Source: Pseudomonas sp. N40(2020)
GTDB taxonomy: Bacteria; Pseudomonadota; Gammaproteobacteria; Pseudomonadales; Pseudomonadaceae
Assembly (NCBI RefSeq): GCF_014472415.1
Contig: NZ_JACSZV010000008.1
Coordinates: forward strand, 91,732-155,731
Length of the DNA stretch: 64,000 nt
Direction of reading: 5' to 3'
Below are positions 39,560 to 48,798 of this stretch, piece by piece. A program made the position numbers and the translations under genes. The stretch's first letter is position 1, and the number at the start of each line of letters is the position of its first letter. A model generated the notes under the pieces. The model was not told the origin of the DNA. It worked only from the letters and a program-made list of their open reading frames with translations, and did no database searches.

Positions 39560-40411
39560 ATGAGCGCTGCACGCCTGACTCTGCCGTCGCCGGCCAAACT
39601 CAATCTGATGCTGCACATTCTTGGTCGCCGTGAAGACGGTTATCACGAGTTGCAGACGCTGTTTCAGTTTGTCGATTACGGCGACGAAATCACTTTTGCC
39701 GTTCGCGATGACGGTGTGATTCAACTGCACACCGAATTCGCAGGCGTGCCCCAGGACAGCAACCTGATCGTGCGCGCGGCGAAGATGTTGCAGGAACAAT
39801 CCGGTTGTTCTCTTGGCATCGACATCTGGATCGACAAAGTGCTGCCCATGGGCGGCGGCATTGGTGGCGGCAGTTCCAACGCGGCGACAACCCTGCTCGG
39901 TCTCAATCATCTGTGGCAGTTGTGCTGGGATGAAGATCGACTCGCCGCACTGGGCTTGGCGCTTGGCGCTGATGTTCCGGTTTTCGTCCGTGGCCACGCA
40001 GCGTTTGCCGAGGGCGTAGGTGAAAAACTCACCCCGGTCGATCCCGAAGAACCGTGGTATCTCGTGCTTGTGCCGCAAGTCGCTGTAAGTACGGCAGAAA
40101 TTTTTTCCGATCCTTTGTTGACACGCAACACGCCGCCCATTAAAGTGCGCCCCGTTCCCGAGGGAAACAGTCGAAATGACTGCTTGCCGGTGGTTGCAAG
40201 GCGTTACCCAGAAGTACGTAACGCATTGGATTTGTTAGGTAAATTTACCGAAGCAAAGCTCACCGGAACTGGAAGTTGTGTGTTTGGGGGCTTCCCAAGC
40301 AAAGCTGAAGCTGATAAAGTCTCGGCCCTTCTGACAGAGACCCTTACAGGGTTTGTAGCAAAAGGAAGCAACGTTTCGATGTTGCATCGCAAGCTGCAAA
40401 GTCTGCTCTAA
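39560..40411 (+). CDS. ispE: 4-diphosphocytidyl-2-C-methyl-D-erythritol kinase
   Basis: A 283-residue GHMP kinase of the MEP isoprenoid pathway. The substrate motif [24 protein letters not shown] is at the N terminus and the ATP loop [15 protein letters not shown] near residue 95. The last third has noticeably less GC-biased codons and contains a consensus-like promoter (40118-40146), probably for the tRNA and prs downstream. Confidence 0.95.
   Translation: MSAARLTLPSPAKLNLMLHILGRREDGYHELQTLFQFVDYGDEITFAVRDDGVIQLHTEFAGVPQDSNLIVRAAKMLQEQSGCSLGIDIWIDKVLPMGGGIGGGSSNAATTLLGLNHLWQLCWDEDRLAALGLALGADVPVFVRGHAAFAEGVGEKLTPVDPEEPWYLVLVPQVAVSTAEIFSDPLLTRNTPPIKVRPVPEGNSRNDCLPVVARRYPEVRNALDLLGKFTEAKLTGTGSCVFGGFPSKAEADKVSALLTETLTGFVAKGSNVSMLHRKLQSLL
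40118..40146 (+). promoter_or_regulatory. sigma70 promoter inside ispE for tRNA-Gln/prs
   Basis: TTGACA, exactly 17 bases, TAAAGT. A near-consensus match within a GC-rich coding region is unusual and lies about 300 bases before tRNA-Gln, in a stretch of relaxed codon use. Confidence 0.55.
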
Positions 40412-40447
40412 AGGAACCAAGTGCTCGGCACTTGATGCAACAGATAC

Positions 40448-40522
40448 AGGGGCGTCGCCAAGCGGTAAGGCAGCAGGTTTTGATCCTGCCATGCGTTGGT
40501 TCGAATCCAGCCGCCCCTGCCA
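40448..40522 (+). tRNA. tRNA-Gln (anticodon TTG)
   Basis: A 75-nt cloverleaf: acceptor AGGGGCG pairs with CGCCCCT, the anticodon stem GCAGG/CCTGC closes loop TTTTGAT, the T arm has GGTTCGAATCC, and CCA is encoded at the end. It lies between ispE and prs, as in other pseudomonads. Confidence 0.96.
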
Positions 40523-40567
40523 TTTTCTATACTCATCCAGGTTACCCTCAGCCTCTAGGTACTGCGC

Positions 40568-41509
40568 GTGTCCAAGATGATGGTCTTTACGGGGAACGCT
40601 AACCCCGATCTGGCTCGGCGTGTTGTACGTCAGCTGCATATCCCTCTCGGTGACATCTCTGTCGGTAAGTTCTCCGACGGCGAAATTACTGCCGAGATCA
40701 ATGAAAACGTTCGCGGTAAAGACGTTTTCATTATTCAGCCGACTTGCGCTCCGACCAACGATAACCTGATGGAACTGGTAGTGATGGCTGATGCCTTCCG
40801 CCGCTCCTCGGCTACTCGTATCACTGCTGTTATTCCTTATTTTGGTTATGCCCGTCAGGATCGCCGTCCGCGTTCCGCACGTGTGGCTATCAGCGCGAAA
40901 GTCGTCGCTGACATGCTTACCGTAGTCGGCATCGACCGTGTTCTCACGGTTGATCTGCATGCTGACCAGATTCAGGGTTTCTTCGATATTCCGGTAGATA
41001 ACATCTACGGCTCCCCGGTTCTGGTGGATGACATTGAAGATCAGCGCTTCGAAAACCTGATGATCGTATCGCCGGATATTGGTGGCGTCGTGCGTGCACG
41101 TGCTGTTGCCAAGTCGCTGGGTGTGGATCTCGGGATCATCGACAAACGCCGTGAGAAAGCCAATCACTCTGAAGTGATGCATATCATCGGTGATGTCGAA
41201 GGGCGTACCTGCATTCTGGTCGATGACATGGTCGATACCGCCGGCACTCTGTGCCACGCGGCCAAGGCCCTGAAAGAGCATGGCGCAGCCAAGGTCTTTG
41301 CCTACTGCACACACCCTGTGCTGTCGGGTCGGGCCATCGAGAATATCGAAAATTCCGTGCTGGACGAGCTGGTGGTGACTAACACCATCCCGCTGTCCGC
41401 TGCAGCACAAGCCTGTGCACGTATCCGTCAACTGGATATTGCACCGGTAGTTGCCGAAGCGGTTCGCCGCATCAGCAATGAAGAATCGATCAGCGCGATG
41501 TTCCGCTAA
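40568..41509 (+). CDS. prs: ribose-phosphate pyrophosphokinase (PRPP synthase)
   Basis: A 313-residue enzyme making PRPP from ribose-5-phosphate and ATP, feeding nucleotide, histidine and tryptophan synthesis and the salvage enzymes Hpt and Upp in this window. N terminus [20 protein letters not shown] with a GTG start; the PRPP loop [18 protein letters not shown] is near residue 216 and the ATP region [11 protein letters not shown] near 98. A strong terminator follows. Confidence 0.96.
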   Translation: MSKMMVFTGNANPDLARRVVRQLHIPLGDISVGKFSDGEITAEINENVRGKDVFIIQPTCAPTNDNLMELVVMADAFRRSSATRITAVIPYFGYARQDRRPRSARVAISAKVVADMLTVVGIDRVLTVDLHADQIQGFFDIPVDNIYGSPVLVDDIEDQRFENLMIVSPDIGGVVRARAVAKSLGVDLGIIDKRREKANHSEVMHIIGDVEGRTCILVDDMVDTAGTLCHAAKALKEHGAAKVFAYCTHPVLSGRAIENIENSVLDELVVTNTIPLSAAAQACARIRQLDIAPVVAEAVRRISNEESISAMFR

Positions 41510-41545
41510 GGGCCCTGCCCTTCTCGAAATGTCTCGTTGACGAAA

Positions 41546-41586
41546 AGCGCCCCGCCCCGGCATTCCTGTCGGGGCGGGGCTTTTTT
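41546..41586 (+). terminator. intrinsic terminator after prs
   Basis: GCCCCGCCCCG / CGGGGCGGGGC stem with a short loop and a following T-run, 36 bases after the prs stop. Confidence 0.93.
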
Positions 41587-41650
41587 GCCCATACCGTGTT
41601 AGGCGCTGGTCGCAAACGCCGCTCGGTCATGGCTATTTTGGAGATACAAA

Positions 41651-42253
41651 ATGAACGATTTTACTCTGAATGCTGAAGTGCGTTCCGACCTGGGGAAAGG
41701 TGCGAGCCGCCGCCTGCGTCGTCTCGCCGCTCTGGTTCCAGCTGTTGTTTACGGTGGCGAAAAAGCCCCTGAATCCATCAGCATGCTGGCCAAAGAAGTT
41801 GCCAAACTGCTCGAAAACGAAGCGGCTTACAGCCACATCATCGAGCTGAACGTTGGTGGCACCAAGCAGAACGTCATCATCAAAGCTCTGCAACGTCACC
41901 CGTCGAAAGGCCACGTTCTGCACGCTGACTTCGTACGCGTTGTAGCAGGTCAGAAACTGACCGCTATCGTGCCTGTACACTTTGTTGGTGAAGAAGCTCC
42001 AGTGAAGAAAGGCGGCGAAATCTCGCACGTTACTTCGGAAATCGAAGTGACCTGCCTGCCGAAAGATCTGCCTGAGTTCATCGAAGTCGACCTGTCGAAA
42101 GCAGAAATCGGCACCATCATTCACCTGTCGGACCTCAAAGCTCCTAAAGGTGTTGAGTTCGTTGCTCTGGCACACGGCGATGACAAGGCTGTTGCCAACG
42201 TCCACGCTCCACGTGTTGCTCCAGAAGCTACCGAAGAAGGCGCAGCAGAGTAA
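41651..42253 (+). CDS. rplY: 50S ribosomal protein L25 (Ctc-type)
   Basis: A 200-residue bL25 of the long TL5/Ctc kind: 5S-rRNA-binding N-terminal domain (about 1-95, [25 protein letters not shown]) plus the beta C-terminal domain with [19 protein letters not shown]. The ATG follows GGAG. Codon use is strongly biased, as expected for a ribosomal protein. The prs-rplY-pth-ychF order is standard for Pseudomonas. Confidence 0.96.
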   Translation: MNDFTLNAEVRSDLGKGASRRLRRLAALVPAVVYGGEKAPESISMLAKEVAKLLENEAAYSHIIELNVGGTKQNVIIKALQRHPSKGHVLHADFVRVVAGQKLTAIVPVHFVGEEAPVKKGGEISHVTSEIEVTCLPKDLPEFIEVDLSKAEIGTIIHLSDLKAPKGVEFVALAHGDDKAVANVHAPRVAPEATEEGAAE

Positions 42254-42254
42254 T

Positions 42255-42424
42255 TCACTCTGTAACGCCTGAGTGAGCAGGTAACATCGCGGACTGGAAC
42301 GTAGCGAGAAAGCGGGCGAGAACGCGGAGTTTACATTCATGGTAAATGAGCAATTTTCGTCCACTTTCGCCGCTTTCCCTGATCGCGGCGATGTTATCCA
42401 CCACTCCAAGGAAGGGCCCCTATC
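42255..42424 (+). promoter_or_regulatory. candidate structured RNA leader between rplY and pth
   Basis: The gap folds by eye into a small hairpin (TCACTC/GAGTGA, 42255-42276), then a long-range helix (TAACATCGC 42282-42290 with GCGATGTTA 42388-42396), enclosing a second helix (GAAAGCGG 42308-42315 with CCGCTTTC 42370-42377) and a tip hairpin (TTTAC/GTAAA, 42330-42346). The nested arrangement resembles an untranslated regulatory element. No known class was recognised. Confidence 0.5.
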
Positions 42425-43009
42425 GTGACTGCCATCAAACTGATCGTTGGCCTGGGAAATCCAGGCGCCGAATACGAACAGACCCGGCATAACGCAGGGG
42501 CCCTTTTTGTTGAGCGCATCGCCCACGCACAGAATGTGAATCTTGTGGCCGATCGCAAATATTTCGGCCTGACCGGGCGCTATTCGCACCAGGGTCAGGA
42601 TGTTCGTCTGCTGATTCCCACCACCTACATGAACCGCAGCGGCCAGGCCGTGGCGGCACTCGCAGGTTTCTTCCGCATCAAGCCTGAAGAAATCCTGGTG
42701 GCGCACGACGAACTCGATCTGCCTCCGGGCGTTGCCAAGCTCAAGCAGGGCGGCGGCCATGGCGGTCACAACGGGTTGCGCGACATCATCGCGCAACTGG
42801 GTAATCAGAATACTTTCTACCGCCTGCGGCTTGGCATCGGCCACCCGGGCGTCGCCAGTATGGTTTCAAATTTCGTCCTGGGTCGTGCGCCACGCGCCGA
42901 ACAGGAAAAACTCGATGCCAGCATCGACTTTGCCCTCGGCGTGCTGCCGGATATCCTCGCCGGTGAATGGAACCGCGCGATGAAAAACCTGCACAGCCAG
43001 AAGGCCTGA
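42425..43009 (+). CDS. pth: peptidyl-tRNA hydrolase
   Basis: A 194-residue enzyme rescuing tRNAs from dropped-off peptidyl-tRNA. The motif [21 protein letters not shown] holds the catalytic His20 region and Asn10, with [20 protein letters not shown] near residue 98. The start is GTG, preceded by GGAAGGG. ychF follows after 22 bases. Confidence 0.96.
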   Translation: MTAIKLIVGLGNPGAEYEQTRHNAGALFVERIAHAQNVNLVADRKYFGLTGRYSHQGQDVRLLIPTTYMNRSGQAVAALAGFFRIKPEEILVAHDELDLPPGVAKLKQGGGHGGHNGLRDIIAQLGNQNTFYRLRLGIGHPGVASMVSNFVLGRAPRAEQEKLDASIDFALGVLPDILAGEWNRAMKNLHSQKA

Positions 43010-43031
43010 CTCTACTCCGAGGGGAAACACC

Positions 43032-44132
43032 ATGGGATTCAATTGCGGCATCGTCGGCCTGCCTAACGTCGGCAAGTCCACCCTGTTCAACGCCCTGACC
43101 AAATCCGGTATCGCGGCCGAGAACTTCCCCTTCTGCACCATCGAGCCGAACAGCGGCATCGTGCCGATGCCGGACCCGCGTCTGGAAGCACTGGCAGCCA
43201 TCGTCAATCCAAAGCGCATCCTGCCGACCACCATGGAATTCGTCGACATCGCGGGCCTTGTAGCTGGCGCTTCGAAAGGTGAAGGCCTGGGCAACAAGTT
43301 CCTGGCCAACATCCGTGAAACCGATGCCATCGCTCACGTCGTGCGCTGCTTCGAAGACGAAAACGTAATCCACGTTTCCAACAGCGTCGACCCGAAACGC
43401 GACATCGAAATCATCGACCTGGAACTGATCTTCGCCGACCTCGACAGCTGCGAGAAGCAACTGCAGAAAGTCGCACGCAACGCCAAGGGTGGTGACAAGG
43501 ACGCAGTGGTTCAGAAAGCTCTGCTGGAGCAACTGATCGCACACTTCACCGAAGGCAAGCCTGCGCGCAGCCTGATGAAGAACATGAGCACTGACGAAAA
43601 GGCAGTCATCAAAGGCTTCCACCTGCTGACCACCAAACCGGTCATGTATATCGCCAACGTTGCTGAAGACGGTTTCGAGAACAACCCGCACCTGGACGTG
43701 GTCAAGGCCATTGCCGAAGAAGAAGGCGCCATGGTGGTTCCGGTCTGCAACAAGATCGAAGCGGAAATCGCCGAGCTGGATGACGGCGAAGAGAAGGACA
43801 TGTTCCTCGAGGCCCTGGGTCTGGAAGAGCCTGGCCTGAACCGCGTGATCCGCGCCGGTTACGAAATGCTGCACCTGCAGACCTACTTCACCGCCGGTGT
43901 CGAAGAAGTCCGCGCCTGGACCGTCAAAGTCGGTGCCACCGCACCTCAGGCTGCCGGCGTGATCCACACCGACTTCGAAAAAGGCTTCATCCGCGCCGAA
44001 GTCATCGCCTACAACGACTTCATCCAGTACAAGGGCGAAGCCGGCACCAAAGAAGCCGGTAAATGGCGTCTGGAAGGCAAGGACTACATCGTCAAAGACG
44101 GCGACGTGATGCACTTCCGTTTCAACGTGTAA
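43032..44132 (+). CDS. ychF: redox-regulated ATPase YchF
   Basis: A 366-residue Obg-family P-loop protein that prefers ATP over GTP and associates with ribosomes. Walker A is [14 protein letters not shown] at residue 8; [20 protein letters not shown] is the switch II region near 73, and a C-terminal TGS-like domain ends [12 protein letters not shown]. It is directly behind pth and ends at a terminator. Confidence 0.95.
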   Translation: MGFNCGIVGLPNVGKSTLFNALTKSGIAAENFPFCTIEPNSGIVPMPDPRLEALAAIVNPKRILPTTMEFVDIAGLVAGASKGEGLGNKFLANIRETDAIAHVVRCFEDENVIHVSNSVDPKRDIEIIDLELIFADLDSCEKQLQKVARNAKGGDKDAVVQKALLEQLIAHFTEGKPARSLMKNMSTDEKAVIKGFHLLTTKPVMYIANVAEDGFENNPHLDVVKAIAEEEGAMVVPVCNKIEAEIAELDDGEEKDMFLEALGLEEPGLNRVIRAGYEMLHLQTYFTAGVEEVRAWTVKVGATAPQAAGVIHTDFEKGFIRAEVIAYNDFIQYKGEAGTKEAGKWRLEGKDYIVKDGDVMHFRFNV

Positions 44133-44146
44133 GCGACACGCCCAAG

Positions 44147-44176
44147 AAAAAGCCGCGTTTGATACGCGGCTTTTTT
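44147..44176. terminator. bidirectional intrinsic terminator after ychF
   Basis: AAAAAGCCGCGT, TTGAT loop, ACGCGGCTTTTTT. It separates the convergent ychF and MFS transporter genes. Confidence 0.92.
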
Positions 44177-44219
44177 GTGCCTGACATAATCTCCGCCACA
44201 CCACCTGACAATTGCGGGG

Positions 44220-45437
44220 TCAGGCCTTTTTGGTCCGCGGCAAGAAGATCGCCAACACGCCAAACAACGGCAAGAACGAGCACAGGAAGTAAACGTACTC
44301 AATCCCGTGCACATCCGCGAGATGCCCAAGCAACGCCGCGCCAATCCCGCCAAAACCAAACATCAAACCGAAAAACACCCCGGCAATCATCCCGACATTG
44401 CCCGGCACCAACTCTTGCGCGTACACCACAATCGCCGAGAACGCCGAAGCGAGGATGAAGCCGATCACCACGCTGAGGACCGTCGTCCAGAACAGATCGA
44501 CGTGAGGCATGAGCAACGTAAACGGCGCCACGCCCAGGATCGAAAACCAGATCACCGCCTTACGCCCGATCTTGTCGCCGATCGGCCCGCCGAAGAAGGT
44601 GCCCGCCGCCACCGCTCCAAGAAACAGGAACAAGTGCAGCTGCGAACTGGCCACCGACAGGTCGAACTTCTCGATCAGGTAGAACGTGAAATAGCTCGTG
44701 AGGCTGGCCATGTAGAAATACTTGGAGAACACCAGCAAACCGAGCACCACCAGCGCACTGGTCACCCTGCCCTTCGACAACCCGTGAGTCGCCGCCTGGC
44801 CGGCCTTGAGTTTGAACAGGTTCAGGTGATGGGCGTACCAGCGACTGATGCGGTACAGCACGAACAATGCAAACACTGCGAACAGACCGAACCACGCCAC
44901 GTTGCCCTGACCGAACGGAATAATGATCGCCGCCGCCAGCAATGGGCCGAACGCAGAACCGGCGTTACCACCGACCTGGAAGGTCGATTGCGCCAGACCG
45001 AAGCGTCCGCCCGAGGCCAGCCGCGCAATGCGCGATGCCTCGGGGTGGAACGTCGAGGAGCCGATACCAATCAGCGCCGCCGCCAACAGAATCAATGGAA
45101 AACTGCCGACCATCGACATCATCACGATGCCAATCAGCGTGCAAATGGAGCCGGCCGGCAGCAGCCAAGGTTTCGGGTGGCGATCAGTGTGGTATCCGAC
45201 CCAGGGCTGCAGCAACGACGCAGTCAGTTGAAAGGTCAGGGTAATCAAACCGACCTGAGTGAAGCTCAGATCGTAGTTGGCCTTGAGCATCGGGTAGATC
45301 GACGGCAGCACCGACTGGATCAGGTCATTGATCAAATGCGCCAGCGCCACCGCGCCGATGATGCGCATCACCAATGGGCTGCTTTGGGGAGGAGCGGACG
45401 CCGAGGCAGCGGCGGTCTGAGTGTTGCTGATAGCCAT
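44220..45437 (-). CDS. MFS transporter, Fsr (fosmidomycin resistance)-like
   Basis: A 405-residue membrane protein with about 12 hydrophobic segments. The N terminus AHLINDLIQSVLPSIYPMLK, QPWVGYHTDRHPKPWLLPAG and GIGSSTFHPEASRIAR match the Fsr subfamily of drug efflux pumps. Natural substrate is unknown. A 488-codon frame on the opposite strand over this gene is non-coding. It is convergent with ychF. Confidence 0.87.
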   Translation of the reverse strand: MAISNTQTAAASASAPPQSSPLVMRIIGAVALAHLINDLIQSVLPSIYPMLKANYDLSFTQVGLITLTFQLTASLLQPWVGYHTDRHPKPWLLPAGSICTLIGIVMMSMVGSFPLILLAAALIGIGSSTFHPEASRIARLASGGRFGLAQSTFQVGGNAGSAFGPLLAAAIIIPFGQGNVAWFGLFAVFALFVLYRISRWYAHHLNLFKLKAGQAATHGLSKGRVTSALVVLGLLVFSKYFYMASLTSYFTFYLIEKFDLSVASSQLHLFLFLGAVAAGTFFGGPIGDKIGRKAVIWFSILGVAPFTLLMPHVDLFWTTVLSVVIGFILASAFSAIVVYAQELVPGNVGMIAGVFFGLMFGFGGIGAALLGHLADVHGIEYVYFLCSFLPLFGVLAIFLPRTKKA

Positions 45438-45770
45438 GGAGATTTCCGGACAGCAGATGGGTGCCCGCAGGCAGGTGCGTCAATGTGCCATTTTTCGGTG
45501 CGCCAGCGCCATCCCCTTAGCCAGCTAACGAACGAGTTGTTCATCGCCATAACGGTGATAGCGCAACGCCATGGTCTGAATCTTGCCTTGCTTCTATGCT
45601 TGAACGCGGCGCCCTTACAAAGGGCGCCGAGAATGGGAAGTTTCGCTACAGAGTCGGCCTACAGAGCGGGCGAGAGTGAACTTTCGAGGCCTTTTAGCAG
45701 GGCACAACATCAAGGTCGCACGACCGCGATGCACGCCAATGGTGCGTGGTGTCCAGAGGAGTCATGGGGC
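45438..45770. other. 333-bp divergent intergenic region
   Basis: Between the Fsr-like gene and a chemoreceptor gene. It holds a perfect 10-bp hairpin (CGGCGCCCTT, loop ACA, AAGGGCGCCG; 45607-45629) without a T-run. No small gene is evident. Confidence 0.6.
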
Positions 45771-47828
45771 ATGCAGGCTTTCCTTTCACCGGGGATCAAA
45801 TTGCTGGGGCGGTTTGGCTTCGCACGTAAATTCCAGCTGTTGTTTCTGCTGTTCATTCTGCCGTTGGCCGGCAGTCTGTTGATGATCGGCCAGGACTATC
45901 GCGACAAGCTCAACCTGATTTCCGGCGAACGCGCCGGGGTGCGCCAATTGCTCAGCCTCGATGCGCTGGACAATATGCTCGCCGCCCAACGTGACCGCGC
46001 CGCCCGTTGGCGCGCCACGGAAACCAATCGCCAACCGACGCCGGCGACCCTCGCCGCCATGGCTGCATTCGATGGCGTGCAACCCGCCGTCCTGCAAGCC
46101 ACCGCCGATTTGGGCAATGCCCTGAAAAACGAAGGCGCCGACGGCGAGATTCTCGTCCGCTATCAGGCGTTGCAAACCGCGCTCAATGGCCTGGATTCGA
46201 AAAGCCTCAGCGGCGTCGGCTGGTGGCCGGACGGTTACGACCGGTTCACCCATGCCCTCAGCGCCCTGCAAGCGTTGCGCGAGCAGATCGTCATGGACAA
46301 TCGCCTGACCTTGGCACCGTGGCTGGAAACCTACTTGCTCACGCAAATTTCCACGCAGCACGCGCCAGACTTGATCGAACGGGTCGGTCGCCTCGCAGCG
46401 GTGGGTCAGGCTTCGGTGGTGTCCGGCCAGTTCACCTTGCAGAGCCGTTTGCAGTTGCGCGACCTGCGCAGCCGTATCGGCGATGCCCGCGAGCAACTTG
46501 TCAAAACGGCAGGCCTGCTCGAAGCGCGACTGCCGAAAGAGCTGCAAGCCTGGGCCGGCCAGTATCACGGCAGCCTGAAAAACCTCGATGCTGGCCTCAA
46601 GGTGCTGGATGACGGCGTGTTCGGCGGCAGCATCACGCTCAAGCCCGAAGAGTTCGAACGCAGCCTCGACGCGTTGCTGACCGACCTCGCCTCCCTGCGC
46701 CAGCAATCGCTGGTGTCGCTGGATCAGCGCCTGGAGGCCTACCACGCCTCGGCGATTCGCCAGTTCATCCTCGTCGCCGCTGTATTCGGCTGTCTGCTGC
46801 TGGCCGCGTTGTACTTGTTCGTCTGCCTGCAAGCCTCGATCCGGCGCAGCGCCAGCGGCATCACCGTGCTTGCCGAAGCCCTGCGTGACGGCAACCTGAG
46901 CCTGCAAGTGCCGGTGGAGGGCCGCGATGAGTTGGCGGCGATCAGCACCGCGCTCAACGTCGCCGTGGTGCAACTGCGCAACAGCATGCTCGGCGTCGAC
47001 CACGAGACCTCGCAACTGAGCAACGCGGTGCGCAGCCTCAACGATCATTCCAGCGGCGCGCTGGGTGAAGTCGAAGCGCAACAGTTGCAGATCAGCCAGA
47101 TCGCCGCTGCCGCCACGCAACTGGCTGCCACCTCGCAAGGCGTGGCGCAGAGTTGCGAACAGGCTTCCGGCAGCGCGCAGCACACCCAACGCATCGCCGC
47201 CGACAGCAGCCGCGACAGCCAACGGACTACCGCGAGCATTCAGCAACTCAATCAACGCCTCAACGAAACGGCAGCGGCACTGGGCCGGGTCAGCGAACAA
47301 GGGCAGCAGATTCAACTGGTGGTCGACACCATTCGTGGTGTTGCCGAACAGACCAACCTGTTGGCACTCAACGCTGCGATTGAAGCGGCGCGCGCCGGTG
47401 AACAGGGACGCGGTTTTGCCGTGGTGGCCGATGAGGTGCGCAGCCTGTCGCAACGCACGCAATCGTCCACTGCACAGATCGCCGGCACCGTTGACAGCCT
47501 ACGCGCCACGGTCAACGAAGCCGTGAGTTTGATGGAAGCCGCGTGCGGCCAGGCGCAAACCGATGCCGAGTCGGTCACCGGTCTCGGTGAACGCTTGGGC
47601 GAAATCGCCAGCGCCGTACAGAGCGTCACCGACACCCTCGCGCAGATCGCCACGGCGGTTGAAGAGCAAGCGAGTACCGCCGATGAGGTCAGCGGCAATA
47701 TCCAGCAGGTCGATCAGGCAGCGGTGCGTTTGCTTGAAGGTGCGCGGGCGGTGAACTTGGCGGCGGACACCCTGAGCCAGGGCAGCCATGCGTTGAGCGC
47801 CAATACCGCAAGATTCCAACTGCGTTGA
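45771..47828 (+). CDS. methyl-accepting chemotaxis protein with large helical periplasmic domain
   Basis: A 685-residue transducer: TM1 near residues 21-41, an alpha-helical sensor of nearly 290 residues (NIT- or helical-bimodule-like, with QLLSLDALDNMLAAQRDRAA), TM2 near 331-351, HAMP, then the signalling hairpin with tip [20 protein letters not shown] near 538-557. The ligand is unknown. The start MQAFLSPGIK follows AGAGGAG; the long upstream frame opposite the MFS gene is not coding. Confidence 0.85.
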   Translation: MQAFLSPGIKLLGRFGFARKFQLLFLLFILPLAGSLLMIGQDYRDKLNLISGERAGVRQLLSLDALDNMLAAQRDRAARWRATETNRQPTPATLAAMAAFDGVQPAVLQATADLGNALKNEGADGEILVRYQALQTALNGLDSKSLSGVGWWPDGYDRFTHALSALQALREQIVMDNRLTLAPWLETYLLTQISTQHAPDLIERVGRLAAVGQASVVSGQFTLQSRLQLRDLRSRIGDAREQLVKTAGLLEARLPKELQAWAGQYHGSLKNLDAGLKVLDDGVFGGSITLKPEEFERSLDALLTDLASLRQQSLVSLDQRLEAYHASAIRQFILVAAVFGCLLLAALYLFVCLQASIRRSASGITVLAEALRDGNLSLQVPVEGRDELAAISTALNVAVVQLRNSMLGVDHETSQLSNAVRSLNDHSSGALGEVEAQQLQISQIAAAATQLAATSQGVAQSCEQASGSAQHTQRIAADSSRDSQRTTASIQQLNQRLNETAAALGRVSEQGQQIQLVVDTIRGVAEQTNLLALNAAIEAARAGEQGRGFAVVADEVRSLSQRTQSSTAQIAGTVDSLRATVNEAVSLMEAACGQAQTDAESVTGLGERLGEIASAVQSVTDTLAQIATAVEEQASTADEVSGNIQQVDQAAVRLLEGARAVNLAADTLSQGSHALSANTARFQLR

Positions 47829-47903
47829 CGCCCTGCCCGGCCCCGATTTCCGGGGTCGGAGGATAAGCGGTTGAAAACAGGAAGAAATATTTTAAATTTA
47901 CGC

Positions 47904-47932
47904 TTGACGCTTTTCCATTTCAGGGGAATAAT
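47904..47932 (+). promoter_or_regulatory. tRNA-Met promoter
   Basis: TTGACG, 17 bases, AATAAT, then a GC-rich discriminator (GCGCGCC) before the tRNA start at 47944. The discriminator type is typical of stringently controlled stable-RNA promoters. Confidence 0.8.
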
Positions 47933-47943
47933 GCGCGCCACTT

Positions 47944-48020
47944 GGCTACATAGCTCAGTTGGTTAGAGCATAGCATTCATAATGCTGGGGTCCGGGGTTC
48001 AAGTCCCTGTGTAGCCACCA
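47944..48020 (+). tRNA. tRNA-Met (anticodon CAT, elongator type)
   Basis: A 77-nt cloverleaf: GGCTACA pairs with TGTAGCC, anticodon loop TTCATAA, T-loop GGTTCAAGTCC, encoded CCA. The acceptor's first base pair is normal, unlike initiator tRNA. Confidence 0.95.
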
Positions 48021-48026
48021 AGTACT

Positions 48027-48060
48027 AAAAACGGCTTACCGAAAGGTAGGCCGTTTTTTT
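48027..48060. terminator. terminator after tRNA-Met
   Basis: AAACGGCTTACC, GAAA loop, GGTAGGCCGTTTT plus T-run. A close relative lies at 49085-49119 on the far side of the SymE-Xre module. Confidence 0.9.
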
Positions 48061-48088
48061 ATGCCTCGAGAAAAGTATCGGTAATCTG

Positions 48089-48313
48089 TTATTCCGCCGT
48101 AATCACCAAGCACCCTTTCATCACGCGGACTTTGACGTTCTCGTTTACCTCGAATCCTGCCTGTCGTAACCACAGGCCGCGTAGCCTGATCCAGGGCACG
48201 GGTTTGGCGGGGCTGTGGGTTTTTTCCTTTGTGTGGACCGGGTAAAAGTCTGCGGCGATTTTCAACCGGCGTTCAGTGATGGGGGTTGATGACGTATGAT
48301 TGGTTTCAGCCAT
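48089..48313 (-). CDS. symE: SymE-family type I toxin-like protein
   Basis: A 74-residue protein whose C-terminal half PWIRLRGLWLRQAGFEVNEN and VKVRVMKGCLVITAE matches SymE, an AbrB-fold SOS-linked toxin normally silenced by an antisense RNA (SymR). Its ATG is preceded by a perfect tandem copy of a 13-base unit containing AGGAG, so it has two Shine-Dalgarno sites. It lies 92 bases downstream of an Xre regulator gene on the same strand. Confidence 0.8.
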   Translation of the reverse strand: MAETNHTSSTPITERRLKIAADFYPVHTKEKTHSPAKPVPWIRLRGLWLRQAGFEVNENVKVRVMKGCLVITAE

Positions 48314-48314
48314 G

Positions 48315-48340
48315 ATTAGCTCCTGTTATTAGCTCCTGTT
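48315..48340 (-). repeat. tandem 13-bp repeat duplicating the symE ribosome site
   Basis: ATTAGCTCCTGTT occurs twice with no gap (48315-48327, 48328-48340), followed by a partial third TAGCTG. On the minus strand each copy reads AACAGGAGCTAAT, placing one AGGAG at correct spacing to the symE ATG and another 13 bases further up. Confidence 0.85.
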
Positions 48341-48405
48341 TAGCTGCTTGTGGTTAGCGGGGCCAGGGTGTTCGTGCACCTTGGTTCCGCGTTCTTTGGG
48401 TTACT

Positions 48406-48798
48406 TCAAACTTCTTTTTCTTCGTCGCTCGTTTTGGTCGCTGCCTGTGCGATCAGGGCGTCGAGCATCTGCGCAATGACCTTCTGTTGGACCTTCGAAA
48501 GCTCATTAATGGACTGCAGCCGTCGATACCACGTCGAGGTCAAGCTGCGTCTGGGCGTCTCCGTGTGCGAGGGAGCCCCGAGCAGGTCTTCAACAGGAAC
48601 GCGAAGCGCAAATGCCATCTTCACCAGTGTCGTGACCGGCATGCTGCGGGTGCCCTCCTCGTAGCCCTGAAAGGTTTGCCGGGAAAGACCTAAGGCCCGT
48701 GCAAACCGAGTCTGTGTGATTTCGTGCACTGTGCGTAAGTGAGCAATGCGACTGCCCATCGCCACCAGAAAATCGCGATCCTCGTTGGAAATACTCAT
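48406..48798 (-). CDS. Xre-family helix-turn-helix regulator
   Basis: A 130-residue regulator: HTH_3 domain at about residues 15-70 (GSRIAHLRTVHEITQTRFARALGLSRQTFQGYEEGTRSMP), then a helical C-terminal part. It is upstream of symE and probably controls that unit or itself. The base composition near its 3' end is less GC-rich than that of the surrounding core genes, suggesting acquisition. Confidence 0.82.
   Translation of the reverse strand: MSISNEDRDFLVAMGSRIAHLRTVHEITQTRFARALGLSRQTFQGYEEGTRSMPVTTLVKMAFALRVPVEDLLGAPSHTETPRRSLTSTWYRRLQSINELSKVQQKVIAQMLDALIAQAATKTSDEEKEV

Noticed and set aside
44307..45770. A 488-codon open frame running into the second chemoreceptor on the plus strand
   Set aside because: It lies antisense to the clear Fsr-like transporter gene, is rich in Arg/Gln/His as GC-rich shadow frames are, and the chemoreceptor has its own start with AGAGGAG at 45771.
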